64,000 nucleotides of DNA from Lineus longissimus. Its lineage: Eukaryota > Nemertea > Pilidiophora > Heteronemertea > Lineidae. The notes beneath the pieces are model-generated. The model was not told where the DNA came from and ran no database searches. It worked only from the letters and a program-made list of their open reading frames with translations. The stretch covers positions 806,001 to 870,000 of the forward strand of contig NC_088312.1 of assembly GCF_910592395.1 (NCBI RefSeq). Reading direction: 5' to 3'. Both the position numbers and the translations under genes were made by a program. Position 1 is the stretch's first letter. The number at the start of each line of letters is the position of its first letter. Positions 23,601 through 39,000 of this stretch are shown here, piece by piece.

Positions 23601-26600
23601 TTTCAGGAGCGTATGATGTTTGGAGATTTATGCCTGCCAATTAAATCGGAAATGAATAAATATCGATAGCCAGTTTCAACAGATCAACAATCTCTCGTCC
23701 CGGCGCGTATATCAAGTGTATACTGCGCGAATGGGTCCAGCCATTGCTTAAAACTCCATTGGAAGAGGTAGGACGTGAAATGATATTTGATGTATATTAT
23801 CGCCGTGATATCCACTTGTCCTCTCCGTAGGCGGCTGATCCATTCACCTAATCGATCGAATTTGCAGCATTCGAGGTGTTTCTCGGTGTGTACGATTATC
23901 ACGATAAACGTGGCGTAATCACGTCCAAACAACGAAGTAGAACTGAATAGCGGGCGTTGATGGGATATTAGTTATGGGTAGCATGAATGAAGCATCTCAA
24001 TCACACCATTCATGGCATATAATATTAGTCATACGAAATAGCAGAATATGTCACGGGAATTCTGAGAACGTTGGCGCTATCTGTCACTGGGAGTGGACGA
24101 GAGGGCCGTCGTGTCAGGTGTGCACACGCCATGTCGATAGCACTCTCCGGGCTTTTATCATCAACCATCTGCCAGACCTCCCAACCTGTGTGAACAATGA
24201 CGTTCACCTAATAAATGAACTTTAATGAACTCGCCTAAAAGAAGTAAGAATACCATGAAATACAGTTTCTAGGGCTGAGACACAAAAGTGCATGATTTTA
24301 GCCCTGGAACACGTCCTCTTGCTGGCGATACTTCCGCAGAAGCAACCTTAACGCCACTGGATATCCCTGCTAGACATCTTTTTGATAAATACGAGAAGTG
24401 GGGGGTTGTCACGAAGCCACACGCTAGTTTCTTTTTAAACGAATCAGATTAGAAACGCACAGGGCTGCCTTATATGTTGTCTACCGCGAATTCGCCTTTT
24501 TTTCTCCACACTTCGAATGGATGGCGAACTGATTTTGTGTCATTTCGACATTCTGTTCCATCACCTCATTCAAACATGTTCCATGACGTCACGCAATTTT
24601 GATTTCAACACGATATGAGGTATTTCTTATGTGCAGCGCGGGGGTGGTGTTTAATAATAGCAATTACCGCAAGAGCGAAATAATATGTTATCATTATATT
24701 CATAACTATTCATGACATGATAAATGCATCGACGCGCTATTTAGAATTTCATGGAATTATGACTATTGGCTCGCTGTAAGATATATTAACCAACGCCCGA
24801 CCTGGTCTAAAAGGCCGATCAGTCAGCGGCCGATCAGTCAGCGGGATCGGCCGCCGGTTAATCCAAGTGACTCCATATTAATTTCAGGTCTCGCCATACG
24901 TGATGCCAATATAAGCATGCTTCCGTAGTGACGCTTCCCTCGCAACATTGACGCTGAATGTGTTTAATGGTAATGTACATCCTTGGAATAAACAGTGGCC
25001 GGACGCTGTATCTCGAAATTCATTTCCGAGCGTTCACTTTAATTAATGAAAGAAGAAAAGAACTGGTATTACTCTGTCCGGAATAAGTGAAAAAATAGCG
25101 TATTTCGTCCGGTTTTGTCTCAAGACAGCGTGAGGTGTCGTCAAGAGATGAAGAGGTTGACACATATGAGTATGTCATTACCCGGCTCCAAACCAATGGC
25201 TCACTCTGATCATATTCATACCCCGCCAAGTCAAATTACCAACGGAAACGGGAAGGAATCGTCAACTCCTATTGAGATAAGAACGCCTTGGGGAATGTCC
25301 ACTTTGGTTTAACTGGAGACAGGTCACTCATCGCAATGGACATGCTAGGCTAGGAAATCGGGAAAGGTTGCAAAATATCATTTGTGCAACCCCATGTAAT
25401 GACGTTGACCTTTATAGCACTTCTTCTGATCAGACATTGGCTAATAAACCATGGTTTTATCAAGAAGAATCCTTAAGTTAGCACCTTTTGTACCTAATCA
25501 CACCTCAGCGGATGTGCTATTATCACTGAATTGTTCGGTAACGGTAAAGCCAGAGATAAGTGTAAAACTGTTGTGTAATACAAGTTTCCCAGTAAAGATG
25601 TTTTGTTGACTGCCGGTTCTTCAAATCACCTTTAACGCTGCTCAACCAGTCCAGTCCAGCATTCGACAAGAGACACCAAGGTCGGATCTCTAGAAACCTG
25701 TGAAAAAATACCAGGGCTTCCCAAAATAGGGCATTAAAGATCAAAGAACTATGTTGAATGAGGTTGAGGTGTGAACCAAACACTCAGAGTGACCTTATTG
25801 AGTGAGCTATCGCGATAAAATTCACGTTTTCAATCGGCGCATTATTTGTTTGATATCATCCCACTGTAACCAATTTAAGTGCTATCGACCATGGTAAACA
25901 CTGCCTTGTTTACGAAGCTGTTATGAACAAGATGGGTTCAAAATGGATCGTATTCGTTTATCTTTTTCACATGGAAAATGGTGATGATTTAACACCGAGT
26001 TCAAGGCAATTTAGCTGTATCGTTGAAATACGACAATAGTCTTATCACTTGACTCTCGTACCACCATTTCGCCTTCTTTTTACGAGCAATCGGGGAGATG
26101 GTTCGTATCTCTTCGTGAAGTCGACGAAACTGCCTCATAGGATAATTCATGGCCTTCTCTAACTGTCCCTTTCTGTGCAGTCATAAAACTGATATGTCGT
26201 TTTATTGACGATAGGGCGTGGAAACGCCTGTGGTGATGACAGCGTTAATTCTTCAAACATGCATATCTAAATGGATTTCAAACCAAAAGTAGTCAATCAT
26301 ATGGTAACCCAGACACCTAGATATCAATTACATTAAATTATTGTCCTGTGTGTGAAGTAAGAGTTAGGCCTACCAAGGTCATGAGGTGGCATGACAACCA
26401 TGACAATTGGATTCCGACATTGCAGTCTTATCTGATCCATTAACCGACATGCACCACGTTTGGCCCCATTCATTGCATATATATATAGGTATTCAGAAGT
26501 GGGTTTGCCATTGTTGCACCCGCTAACTTTCCGTTGCAAGTATCAAGCAGTCGTAACAGGCTGACAATTATGTTCCGCTGTCTGTCAGCTTTGGAATGAG

Positions 26601-29600
26601 GACGGTATAAGGAAATGTCAGGTTTTGACGGCCCCATTGGGTGTACTTATTATTCAGACTGAGCGGCGTATTGGTACTATCGGGGTCTCACAGTACACTA
26701 GGGTGCTACCAGCAGCGTCTTGAAGAAGAAAGATGTCCCTGTTCTCATCAGGATGACTTCGATCTAACCAGTGTTGAATTGCTAGATTGTTGGTGAATAT
26801 GTCTTATCTAATGATCAAAACATCATAGAGGCATTCTTTGCTTTGAAGTGAGCAAGGTCCCGTGGAGGTGGCTAGAGGTGGGGTCCAGGCTGACATATGG
26901 GTGACTTCGTAATAAGCTGAAATCTGTAAAATCTCGTAATAAGCTGAAATAAGTAAAATCTTCCACAAAGTTATCTAAAGACACTAATTTGGCTACTCAC
27001 GTGCACCAGAATCTAGAATCAATCCTACCCGACGAAGTCCAACAGCTTTGGAAGTTTTAGTAGCAGAACGAAACTATGTCGTAATATCCAAGAGAAGAAA
27101 CCGATGGCAAATCACGAAGTTTCTTTGTTGTGACACAAATTAACGAAGGATCTGGACGTGTTTTGTTAAGAGAAGCTTTCTGTGAGACAAAAACTAAAAG
27201 GATCGGCGTCTTTGGGAAGTATCAACTTGAGAATGATGCAGACCGTCCGGGGGATGCTGAAGTGACGTCTTATTATTACCTTGCGTGCTGCTTGATGCCC
27301 ATATGACTGTCAGTTGTGAAGTGGAAGATAGAAGGACACTTTCGTGCTATAAATGCACCGCACTCCCGCCACGGAATCACGTGGTCCCGACGGGCGGGGG
27401 CGACTTCTACGTATTTGGACGCAGGCGCTGTCCGTGAGTCACGGTGTTCTACGCAAAGCTTAGCATTAAATGAGAAGAGGAATTCTACGCTACATTGGAT
27501 TGTCATTAATGTTGTATTGAGATAGGATAGTAGGGTCCCATGATGCGTTGATCCTCTTCATAATTGATTAAGAAAGTATAGTAAAAGCTATTAGATGTAC
27601 GGAGATCATCATCGACTGACAGGACACGAGCTACATGTATTTATATATATCCCCTAGCTGAAATTAACTGATACAAAAGGGCTGCTTTCATCAATGAAAA
27701 TTGTTAATCAATCGCACTGTTATCAAAAACCGATCCCACTTCTAATCTGTGGCTCGCTACAATTTTGGTTTATGAACGTAATTTAGTATCATTATGAAAG
27801 CATGGTAAGTGCCACTTTGACCGTGATTGGCTGTGTCAATCATATCATCGATTGACCATGTTGACTGTCGACGTTCGTTTCCTCATCCGCGAGTAAAAAG
27901 TCCATATTTGGACAGTTAGCGCGTTGTATACGTGTTGATTGTGTGTTGCCACTAACATTAGGTGGATGGTGCCCGGTCATGCATGATGACCTAATACTAT
28001 ACATATATACAATGCCTCCTGAACGCCTTAAAGGTGCCAATTTCGCTCTTTATGTCCCACCTCATAAATCAAAAGGACATAGTTTCAAGTTCCGAAATAT
28101 TTGTCTACCTCGCATTTGGTGAGGAACTTTTATGATTGTTTCCCAGATATGAGTGACATATTTGGTTCTAAGTATTACAATGCAACTTTCCGGCAGTGAT
28201 TCCGATGGCATGAAATGTTTAAGCGGGGAATTGCAACACACAGGTCGGCCGGAAGTCATTTGCTTTTGATCAAAAAGGTTCCTGTATTTCAAAATTCCAA
28301 TTTGTGCTGTTGTTAAATGTACCGGAAACTAAGAGGAAAACATGATACTGTAAAGTAGGCTTTCTAATTTGTTTTCGTTCTTTAATGTAAGTGATGATTT
28401 GTTGTTAAACTTGTGTCATCATTGTCACGACGAATTCTTTTCAATCCAAGTGCCTTTTATGCGCAGCACTTTGTAGAATTGGAAATGACTTTGTGATAAG
28501 TCATATGTTGGACAAAATCATGCTAAAACTTGACACTCGAAATCTTTAACGAAGGTCGTTTAATATGTTGCTGGCGGATGAGTATCAAGATTGTTTCAGT
28601 TTCACATAGATATACTCGATATCGACCAAGTATCCGAAATGTTGCCATGGTTTGTTTTATATTGTTGGGCGGCAAGTGACACAGAACAGTAACATGACAT
28701 TGTAATCACACGCGGAACATGGCAATGGACCCTTCTCAATAGAGCTCACTGAGCTCATCCGAAGCTGTTCAAATACTCATCAGTGGTACAATGATTGCAG
28801 CTTTTAGGAGTCGGTATCGGAGAAAAGATGGCTCAGGATGGTAACCTTCACGGAAGAGGTTTCAGAAAGTGCTTATCTCGAGCTACGTACGACCATCAAG
28901 AGCAGTTGCACGAACTTGCAGTGAAAGATTGCTGCTGCCACAGTCAGACATAACTGAGTACATGCAACGCCTTTTAATGACTGCCTATTACCACACTTAC
29001 CAGGGAGACATTTCTACCTCTACACCGGCACTTCTGAGATGAAGTTAGCCTGACTCTAGAACACTTTTGATTGGCTCCTCTCGCAAGTAGCTCGGGCTGA
29101 CAATGACAGTTCTAATAAAAGATACGGAACTCATTCATTTCTTTCTAAAAGTTCCACTCATTACCGAAGGCACTTACGTGCATCGCATATTGCATTTCAT
29201 GACATTTCGAATCCTATGTTGCTTTCAATCGAAATCAAACCCCACATAAAAAAACAGGAGGTAAATTGAAATTTATGAAATGTTCTGCTGGGGGTGATTT
29301 GGCTAGGTGTCACTGGAGCCTCTCCTGTATGGGTGGGAGACGGGAGAACATGATATAGACTGGTGGATGATGGTTCTTGTCGGTATTCCTTTGAGGTTGA
29401 GCTGTCTGTGAGTAATAATGGCAGGGTTTCCTCTTCTCCTGGCCGGCCGGAGAGCGGCTATCACATCACCAAGTTTGTCCTGGTGCTCATGAGAAAGAAG
29501 CAGAAAGACCTGCCAAATGATATGAAGCGATTGCGGTGCCCGCCATGCGAATGGCCGGAGAAGAGAAGCTGCTGCACCACGCTCGGACAGAGGAGGACGC

Positions 29601-32600
29601 ATTTCTGGAAGCAGGTGGGCCTTGTCTTGGAAGGAATTCCTGATTAGAAATGAACAGACCACACAGACGCACTGTATCAGAACAATCAGATATAACGGAG
29701 TATAAACTCTTTATGGTATCACGTAACCCAAAGTAACAATATGGGTGACATTACTTCATTGATTGGTTGCGACACTTCATCGGTCACCGGGGTCGGCGTC
29801 GCTCACCACTGTGTAACACGATTGTTGGTGCAGTGGCGGATTGTGAACATGTCCTATTGCCAAGTTTGACTGGTTGTGTCGACGTGGGAGATGTCCACCC
29901 TAAATTAGGTTATATATCGGCCGCTTATCATGTGTACTTACTATACCTTGTATGATAAGAAACATTGTCAATGGGCTCTTACCACAAGCAAAACAACGCT
30001 GTATCATTGGCCCCAGCGGTAGATAAGACAACTACTGGATATGCTTCAGTTCGAGCTGCTAAGTGCACGGCCTTGGGGTTGGTTGTGACAAATATTTTAA
30101 CCCTCGTCTCAAGAATGCTGGTTGGGACACTGTCATGACCGTATCTAATGTCTCAACGCAGTAGACATAATGGTTGATATACACCTTTCCAGAAATGGGG
30201 CGCTGAGTGTCCGAAATAGTGAGGTTAAAAGGGGAAACTAGGCCTTATGGTGGAGGGACAAAGGAGATAGTCATGGTTGACCAACACACTTGAATGCCTT
30301 TAATGACGGACAAGGGGAAAAATTAGTTCCAATGCAAGCCACCAATTTCGGGAAGCATGTATAGGGTTGGCGGTGTCATGACATCCCAATCACCATAGCA
30401 GTGTGCATATGGTGCCAACACACTCGAGACTTCTCTACGTCGGCTGCCCACCAGCACAACGGACTATCAGAAGACAATAAAGCAAATAAGTGAAATTCAA
30501 ATGAGTTCAAATTATTTTATTGACCAATAAACATAGCCTAGAGAATCACAGGTTGAGAAGAAATATGATCATTGACACACAATGTGATGTTATATTGAAA
30601 CTTGGTGTCCTAGGCCGTCTCATTGCTGCGAACTGAACTACAGTCCGTCTGCTCCTGCTGTCCGATGGCCGACGTGGCAGACCAAGCCGAACCAATCTAC
30701 ATCAATTCTGATCAGACTAATATCATCTTGGTTTCTTTTGTCAGAAGGCAGACAACCATGGCCGAAATCATGCCGCAGCGTTTCTCTCCACCACTTGATT
30801 CACGAACTGTGTGACTGAAAGACAAGTGGTGAGTATTATTTCATCTGCTACTCGTAAAATCTAATCTTCATCTTAAGACAAAGAAAATACATTGATTCTA
30901 TCACACACATACAAATACTTTGCGCGTGTTTCTGACAACTCTCTTCGTCACAACGTCACATCCAATAGACCGGTATGGAAGTACAATCTGTAGATTCTAT
31001 TGTGAGCTTGTAATCTGCGATATTACCATACACCTCGTCAGTTACCGTGAAATGAGGTAAGACACTGTTTCAAGTGTGGCAATGGTTACTGTTACATCGG
31101 GATTATCATCAATGGGTATTAAATGTGTCCATGTCGGCAGTCCTCACCAGAGACAGGGTGTGACTTTCACTGAAAATACAAAATGCGACAGTTTTACCCA
31201 CACAGTATAAACCGTTTCGATGCATAGCAACATATATGATATATCGGTTGTTTTCATGTCGCTTCTTTAATCGGAATCAGTTATGGCAAATTTGTCACCA
31301 TCTAAATAAAGAAGGGGAAGGGCACCCACTGCCACACATATGGGACGTCTTGGAATATACACACGACATGGATTTTGTGAGCTGATACAAAGATCAGAAC
31401 AACACACATTACATACATCTTATTGTACGAATGTACAAATGAACATCAATTAATTGCCACGTTTGTGGCTTGTAATCAGAGGAGGTACGTCCTGCTTTCA
31501 TTGATAGCAGTATGATCATTGAAATACCACTGTTGTCAAAGTCTTAAGATCAGAGGAGGCAAAATGGTACTGTTTAGACAAGAAGTCTCTCCAACTGCCC
31601 CAAGAATATTGGATAGAACGGCACTGTACTGGGTCCCAATAATAAATATTGCCATAAAGACATATGATATTGTTTTGGGACTTATGTAAGATTAGTTTTC
31701 TCCGCCAAACCTGAGACTGAAGGATTGAAATCTTGCGTTTATAGGCTAACAAATGCAAACACTTCCAATGAACCCCCTACAAGAGACGAGTGGCCCTTCG
31801 TCTCCCCGACTTTGACACCCTGCTACGAACATATCAATAGATCAGCCAGCGGTCCTTGGTGTCGCCGCGTGGGTTACGTCCATTGAATGTGTTTGCCTTT
31901 GCAAAGGAACCAACTATCTGACATCCATAACAGCATATTCCCTTTTCTGCTTGTTATAGTCGGGTGCTACACCACAGTCGGGATAGCGGTGCCATCGAAA
32001 ACAAGTCACTAATTAGCAAGATATTGCACTTTTTAGCTTTTTTAGTTTTGACCCCCATTTACTATAATATACCTTCGAACGTGCACCCACGAGCCATTGG
32101 TAATGGCCACTAGCAAATTTGAACTTTTTACCACTAAGTTTAGAACGACGGTGTAGATCCCATGGTATGCGACCAGCACATCATGCAAACAATGGCAGAC
32201 ATTCTATTTGCAACATTCAAAACGGTAGATCACTCATTACCTTTTTAAAATAAGAAAATGTCGAGAAAATTTGGAAAGGTTCCCGAAAACATCCGTGCCG
32301 TGTTGTGGCTGATGGCCGTTGCTTCAAACTGACCGCTCAATTGTGAATGTCTCGGCCAGTCAACGCTTATGGTTGTGGTCAGGTGACCTAAATATATGCT
32401 TGAATCACGCCATATGATCTTATGTCATAACCAACACTAATTGAAGACAATGGTGCGTGCTACGGACAAACACTGACACATACTATAGTACTACAATTAC
32501 AAGTGATACATGTGCACTATGTATCAGCACATCCAGGCCGAATGAGTCTTTCGACCGTCTCACTGATAAGATGAAATAAGGGACGTAAATCAGATGGAAG

Positions 32601-33016
32601 CTAGCATGGGAACAGCAGGACAAATTCAAATGTCCTATGTACAGGCAACAAACGCATAGCTAACCAAACAACGGTGATAGCTCTTCGTCAATACTATCGC
32701 CTCAATTGCTGCGACGGCTCCTGACTGAGTTTACAGCACATTATTTTTCCCCATTCAAAAAGTTGTGTGAGTTCACTTGAGCTTGCACTTCACATATTAC
32801 CTTTTCAGTTACGATTTTGATAGGCCTATACTCTTTGGTAACAACATTTGCACCGGCCTTCTGAACCAATAAGGGGGTGAATGATGGGATAAGGGGAGAG
32901 GGGCTGAGTTATCAGGTTTGGGGAAGGGAGAGGGCCACATTCATGCGTTAGGCCAGTAGCTACACCTGTTACTCGGACTCTGAGATGGCTGTCTAGTATC
33001 TGGTCTTTCCGGAGAC
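20608..33016. other. gene-poor interval of 12.4 kb
   Basis: Apart from the MITE at 21725-21902 I find no supported gene or RNA. The longest frame (22471-22869, plus, 132 codons) has no recognisable domain. Open-frame clusters near 27.3 kb and 29.3-29.7 kb coincide with GC-rich patches and are open on both strands, which argues for composition rather than coding. The stretch may hold distal regulatory DNA for the knottin or Nol6 genes. Confidence 0.45.
21725..21902. mobile_element. pogo/Tigger-like MITE, copy 2 (178 bp)
   Basis: Nearly the same sequence as the element at 367-543, including both termini and the internal GGAAACAACCAATTTGGGAC block. It is again flanked by TA on both sides. The close match between copies 21 kb apart indicates fairly recent spread of this family. 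Confidence 0.78.
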
Positions 33017-36000
33017 ATGAGTTCGGCGGAAGCGGCTACGGCTCATACGGAATCGGTCCTTGAGGTTTATCGAAAATATTTAGAAAACCCTACCCACGTG
33101 GTCCAATGTTTACATCACTGTTTTCATGGTTTTCTTCGATTTCTGCCTAAATCTCGACAGTGCATATCGTTCTTTCGTTAGAGCACGTATTCCTCATATT
33201 AGAAATGAAAAGGTCACGTCAATCGGCTATTCAGAATGTGAGTCATTTGGGTAGGATCGAGTACTGTAGGCCTATATCATATCCATCTCTCTCACTCGAT
33301 CCTCTGTACATGTCTACGACATACAATACATGTCATACATGATGTAGGCTACTGCACATTACTTGGCCTGCTACATGCATCATGCACAAGTAGGGGGGCC
33401 TGCATGCATATCTTCTGACCATGGTACATGCTGTGAATGGATTTATGGAATGGTACAGGTGTGTTCTACAATATTGAGTCGGCAAGTGCTGCAGCGTCAG
33501 GCAATGCCGGGAACCTACCCAAATTAAATGCATCATCGCTACGTCATGTAACATCAAATCATTTTTGCACGAACTTGCAGGAAAATGATGATGAAGGCTC
33601 AGATTCAGTATCAGATAATGAGGAGTCCAGCTCAGGCAGCGAGTCGGATTCTCCAGATGAACAAAGCCTCGAGCCTCAGCCCTCGACTTCTAAGTGTAAG
33701 AGAGAGGATGTCCAAAGTCCACCCCTGAAGATGGCAAAGTTGACGAAAGGAGAGCTTTATAAACCACCGACAAATGAGGAGCTGAATGAACTAAAGGAGG
33801 CGGAGGATCTGTTCCAGTCTAGCTTGTTTCGGATGCAGGTATGCTGTTGTCTTGTCTGATTGATTGTCAAGGTTTAAACTGAGTGAAAGGTGATTGAAAA
33901 ATCAAAATATATTCTGACTGCAAAAATCTTCAAGGCATTAGGTCAGGCTTTTGTACAATGTGCTTGGTGATTTTGCCCCTTGGCTCTTTGTTGGTGCAGG
34001 TCAGCTTTAAGACATTGTTCGTTTGGATTCAGTTGGTGGAAACACTTTCTTTTTTCAGATCTCAGAGTTGTTGAATGAGGTGAAGGTTAAGGAGAGCAAG
34101 GCAGTGACTGAGTTCCTCCATAAGTTGACAGATGTGTTGACTGGCATGGAGGCAGGCAAGATGTATGATGTAAGTATGGGGTCCCTGTCCTCCAAATCAG
34201 TGGCGCCAGCTTGATTCAGTGTTATAACAGGGCTTTACTCGGGCCTTTTTGTTGGATATGCACGCAACAAACCCTCACACTGAGTGAATGCTGAAGAAGA
34301 ATGAGTATTTTACCTACAAATTGTATTTTCCCCCAAAAGATGCAAGATACTTTTTTAGGATCGACATCACTTAAACTCTTTTTTTTCAGCTAACAGACCA
34401 GAGATGGTGTCGGAAGATGAAGATAAAGGTGCCACTTCATCAAGAACCTTTTCGCGTGAAAGGGAAGTTCAGCTTTCATCCTCCCAGCAAGGTGACTGTA
34501 TTGGGCAGCTTTGTGATGGGAACCTGTGTAGAACCTGATCCTCATATTGATGTGGCTGTGGAGATGCCTGTTGTGAGTATAGAGTGGTGCCTTCTCTCAT
34601 GAACAGGCTCTGAATGAACTATGTTTTGGAACCATGTTTTTCATACAATATTTGTAGTGAATTTGAAAGCTCCCTGCATGATCTCTCATCTTAAATTCCT
34701 CACAATTGTGTTATACTTAGAGATTTTTTTACCTCAGAAATCGTGTTGTTGAAATTTGTCAATTTCTTATTTATTCTGTCTTCTCTTTTGGAAGGAATGT
34801 CTTCAAGCCAAGGACCACATGAATGAAAGGTACCTAAGAAAGCGAGCTCTCTACCTTTGTCACATCGCTGGGATACTCAAGGGTCATGACCTCGTGAAGG
34901 ATGTCAAGTTTACCTATCACCATGGAAACCATATGAAGCCAATACTAGTCATAAAACCTGCAGGTAAGAATTTGAAAAGGCTAGAGGGGTAGAAATAGAA
35001 AATATTTTTGTCTAGATTTACCTAGCGCAGAATCTGTAAAACTGGTAGGCCTATTGGTTTAAACAGAAATATTAATGTTGTCGTGATGTCATTTCAGGGA
35101 AAGCAGGTAAACTAGTTACCATCAGGCTTCATACCAGCCCAGCTAAAGGTTTCTTCAAGATGAGCAAGTTCCTTATTAACAAGAATAATATCCGTCAAAG
35201 TTGGTATACAGGGGTCGAAACTGAGGAGAAGGAGGATGGTAAGAAGATGATTGATGTATTTTATAGTCATAGTCAGTGCCAATACTGTCTAAGCAAATTA
35301 CATGTCAGATTCTGTTTCAAATCGTGCTTGATGAAGTTGTGCATGTGGTGGCATCGTGGTCCTTGCCAAAAGTTGTCCGTGGAGGAAATAAAGCCAAGCA
35401 ACCTCTATGTTTTAACAAGTGATTTTGTTGTGGAGATTTCGTAGTGCAAATGATTTCTCAAGTGAACAGATTTAACCTTCAAATGTTTATTTGCATTTCA
35501 GCAGTGTCAGCAGTCCCCACCCCGCACTACAACACCACTATCCTGGCAGATATGACGATGGAAGATCATCAGAAAGCTATCATGGGCCAGCTACACGAGC
35601 GGGACGAGTTGAAGAAAGGTGCAGCTTTGCTGAAAGTATGGTTACATCAAAGAGAACTTGACATGGTATGTTCAAATCTCCAAACCTGCTCTATTCGATC
35701 TCAAATGAGATTGCCATTATACCGGTAGGCATATCGAAGGGATTGCAGCCTGCCTGGCTCTCTATTTCAGATGATAATCATTTCATGTTTCTCTTTCAGG
35801 GTCACGGCAGCTTCAGTGGGTTCATCATGACCATGCTGGTGGTATATCTCTTGTCCAAGCAACGACTCAATCGCATGATGAGCAGCTATCAGGTGTTGAG
35901 GAATACGCTTCTTGAACTTGGTAAGTATAATACCTCATCCATCGAAGCCAGTTGTTTCAGTGAGAAATAACTAGCTCTGCCAGCCCTGAACATTCAAAAC

Positions 36001-39000
36001 CAGTTTCTCTTGTCATTATTTATAATTCTTGCTTTATTTGTATTTTCAGCTAAACTAAATTTAGACGTCGAAGGAATCAGTTTGTGCCACCCAACAAATG
36101 GTGCCACCCCTCCCTCTGTTGAAGAGTTCCATAAACATTTTGGAGTTGTCTTCGTTGACTCGACTGGATTCGTGAACCTATGTGCTAATGTTACCAAGAA
36201 CACGTTTCAAAGGGTGAGTGAGCTACCTGCTCAGGACAGATGCCTTTCATGGCCTTCATTTGCTGCACTGCTCTGTGAGGCCTTCAACTTTGATGTGGCT
36301 CTTGTCTGGTATGCTGGGCACGTCACCGACACGAGAGCTAATAGCCAAGTTATATTTGAGTATGACAGGAATTACCATGATTGTTTACAGATTTCTTTCA
36401 TTCACTTACTTGTCTGCAATTGCAAACGTGGGGTTGTGTTACAGGACACCTGTGGCACTCTAGGACAGAGTCACAGTGATATCTAGTAGTTCACACAACC
36501 TATCATTGCTATGCCATCAGTTTCAAGCAGGTTCATTATGGTATGGGGGCAAAACAGGTGAGAAATATATTTTCAGTCTTAAAAGACGCTTGATACTTCA
36601 TTGCAGGTGAAGCAAGAGGCTAACATCTCTGTTGAGACTCTCGACAACCCGACCATAGATGGAATAGAGTGTCTCTTGCTGTCCAAGGTGCCTTTCTCAA
36701 TGAAGTTTGACCACATCTTTCAGTAAGTGGAAATTCAGTTAAACTTGCCAAATCTAGATGATAGCCAAATTGATTTAAAAATTATACAGAATTGAAGGTT
36801 TTGGTGTGATCAGTAGGGCTGAATTGCTGCATGCCTCTGAGGCAAGAGCAAAGGACTTATGGGTACTGATACCTCCATCTCATTGTGCTTTTGGAGACAA
36901 TTATTGAACTTGTGAATACCCAGAACCTGTTGTCACTTTTCACCTTTTCAGTTTAACACACATGGAGCACCTGCAGTCCGCAGTTGGCAAGCTAAAGCTT
37001 CAGAGAGAGCTGATGGACCATTCGGGTGACTACATCCACACGGTCTTGCCACATATACTCAGTCTTGTGATGCAAGCTCTTGGTAGCAGGGTCACTCTGT
37101 TAGCCCCCAAGTTAGAAGCACCAAAGGAATGGGCCGTGAATTCAGACCCACCACTCTGTAATCTCGTTGATAAAGTTACGTTTGGACTCCTGTTGGACAC
37201 CGCTCATTCAACGAGTGTTTTGGAGAAAGGGCCCCCAGCTGATACGCATGAGGTAAGTGAGAGAGTTCTCCTCAATTTATAATCAGTATTGGCTTGGATG
37301 TCTGGTTTGACTATACAATGTGAGTTTTCATCGGTACTTTTTCAATGTGCACCATGGAGAGTTATCTCATGCTTATACTTTAATGTTGCTAATTCATGTT
37401 TTTCTCCTTCTCAAGGCGAAGGTTTTCCACCAGTTCTGGGGTGAGAAGTCTGAGTTGCGGCGCTTTCAAGATGGTAGTATCTGTGAGGCGGTCGTGTGGT
37501 CTTGTAAAACACTAGCTGAACAAAGACTTGTCTGTGCGAGAATCATCAAATACATCTTGGAAAAGTAAGGATTGAACATTCATCTACAATGTAGCTTCTT
37601 ATTCTTGAAACTGGACTACTTTGCCGTTGCCTCATGTCTCGTGTGCCTGCCAGATTCCTTGGGACTTTCTGACTCTTTTTGAGTGCATCATCAACTTGTG
37701 GGGAAAAGAGGGCTACTCTGATATGGGATTCGGGCAACAGTGCTTTTGGAAACAATGGGGTTGGAGCTAGATTGGGAAAATGGACATTATAGATTCAGAA
37801 AATGATTAAAGGAAGTAATTCCTTCTTTTTATTCTAGGTCTGCTGACATCAGTACCAAGTCCATTCGTTACATTGGTGGCCAATTGGATTCGATTCTTCA
37901 ACCTGCCCAACCCAAGAAGAAGTTTATCCACTACGGCACAGGAGAGGAGCAGAACATCGGCATCATGAAGATGTACAACAACCTGAGTAAACAGATCAGA
38001 CAGTTGAAAGATTGGCCTCTGAGCGTTACCTCCATCTCAGGGATAGACCCAGTGTTCAGATTTGCCGAGGTGAGTTCACTTCTGTCATCTGAAGAAAGCA
38101 CACTCAGCCAGACTTGATCTCAAGAATCTGCAGTGCACACATAACTTCTAATCTGGAACTATGTTGGTGTGATTTTCTTGCACAAAAGTCTTCTGTCGTC
38201 TGGAGGTGTGAAAGATATGTTCGCTGTGGGAAGGTTATGTGAACAAGAAAGAAAATCTAGTGTGTTGATATCATCAGCCTTGGCTTCTGGTGAAGTTCAT
38301 TGTTTGGTCTTGTCATTCCAGGTTTTCCCTACTGTACCGCTAAAACAGTTAAAAAAGGAGGCAGATCTCACATTGGTCTGGCCTGATGGTACCATGAGGC
38401 CATGGTCTCAGTCGATGAGAGGTGAGTAGTGAGACAGTGGGCTGGTCTATTTGTCGAACTGGCCTTACTGCGCTCAGGTGAGTAAGTATTGACCGGCGCA
38501 GGTTGGAGTGCTCATCTGGCTGCAATATCGTAGGGCTTCTAAAAGGTTTGGTTAAAGGGTGAAGTGGGGATGATAAGCTCTACATTAGTTGATGTCACAG
38601 CACAGAATTAAGTGTTTCCCAGCACTATGATTTTGAAGTTTGCATGGTTTTATTTCAGTTGTTGTAATGCTGGAGGGTAGTGGGAAGTGGCCCGAGGACC
38701 GTGAAGCCATCAAGAGGGTCAAGGCCGCATTCCATATCAAACTGGCCGAGATGCTGGAGGAAAGTTATAAATTCAGATGCCGAGTTGCTGTGGACCATGT
38801 GCTTGTTCTCAAGGTGGGTCTAACGCCTGGGTTCTGTTGTAGGATCAGAGGCATTGTGGTTATACCCTGGGCTTATATTTACTATAGCATAGAGGTTTGA
38901 AGTTCCAACTGTCGGGAGTACCACCACCGTCTATTTCCTAGTTCTTATTGTCAACCAGAACATCTTGTCCCCAGACCCCTATGTACCATAAGCCCACAAG

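Noticed and set aside
29303-29662. Overlapping ORFs on both strands near 29.5 kb
   Set aside because: Several frames are open at once because of local GC richness. The donor-like site on the minus strand (gtcttt) is weak, and no domain is visible in any frame.
33437-33580. ATG at 33437 as the Nol6 start
   Set aside because: A splice acceptor (cgaacttgcag) ends at 33580 exactly where the acidic conserved region begins, and the upstream residues do not resemble the family.
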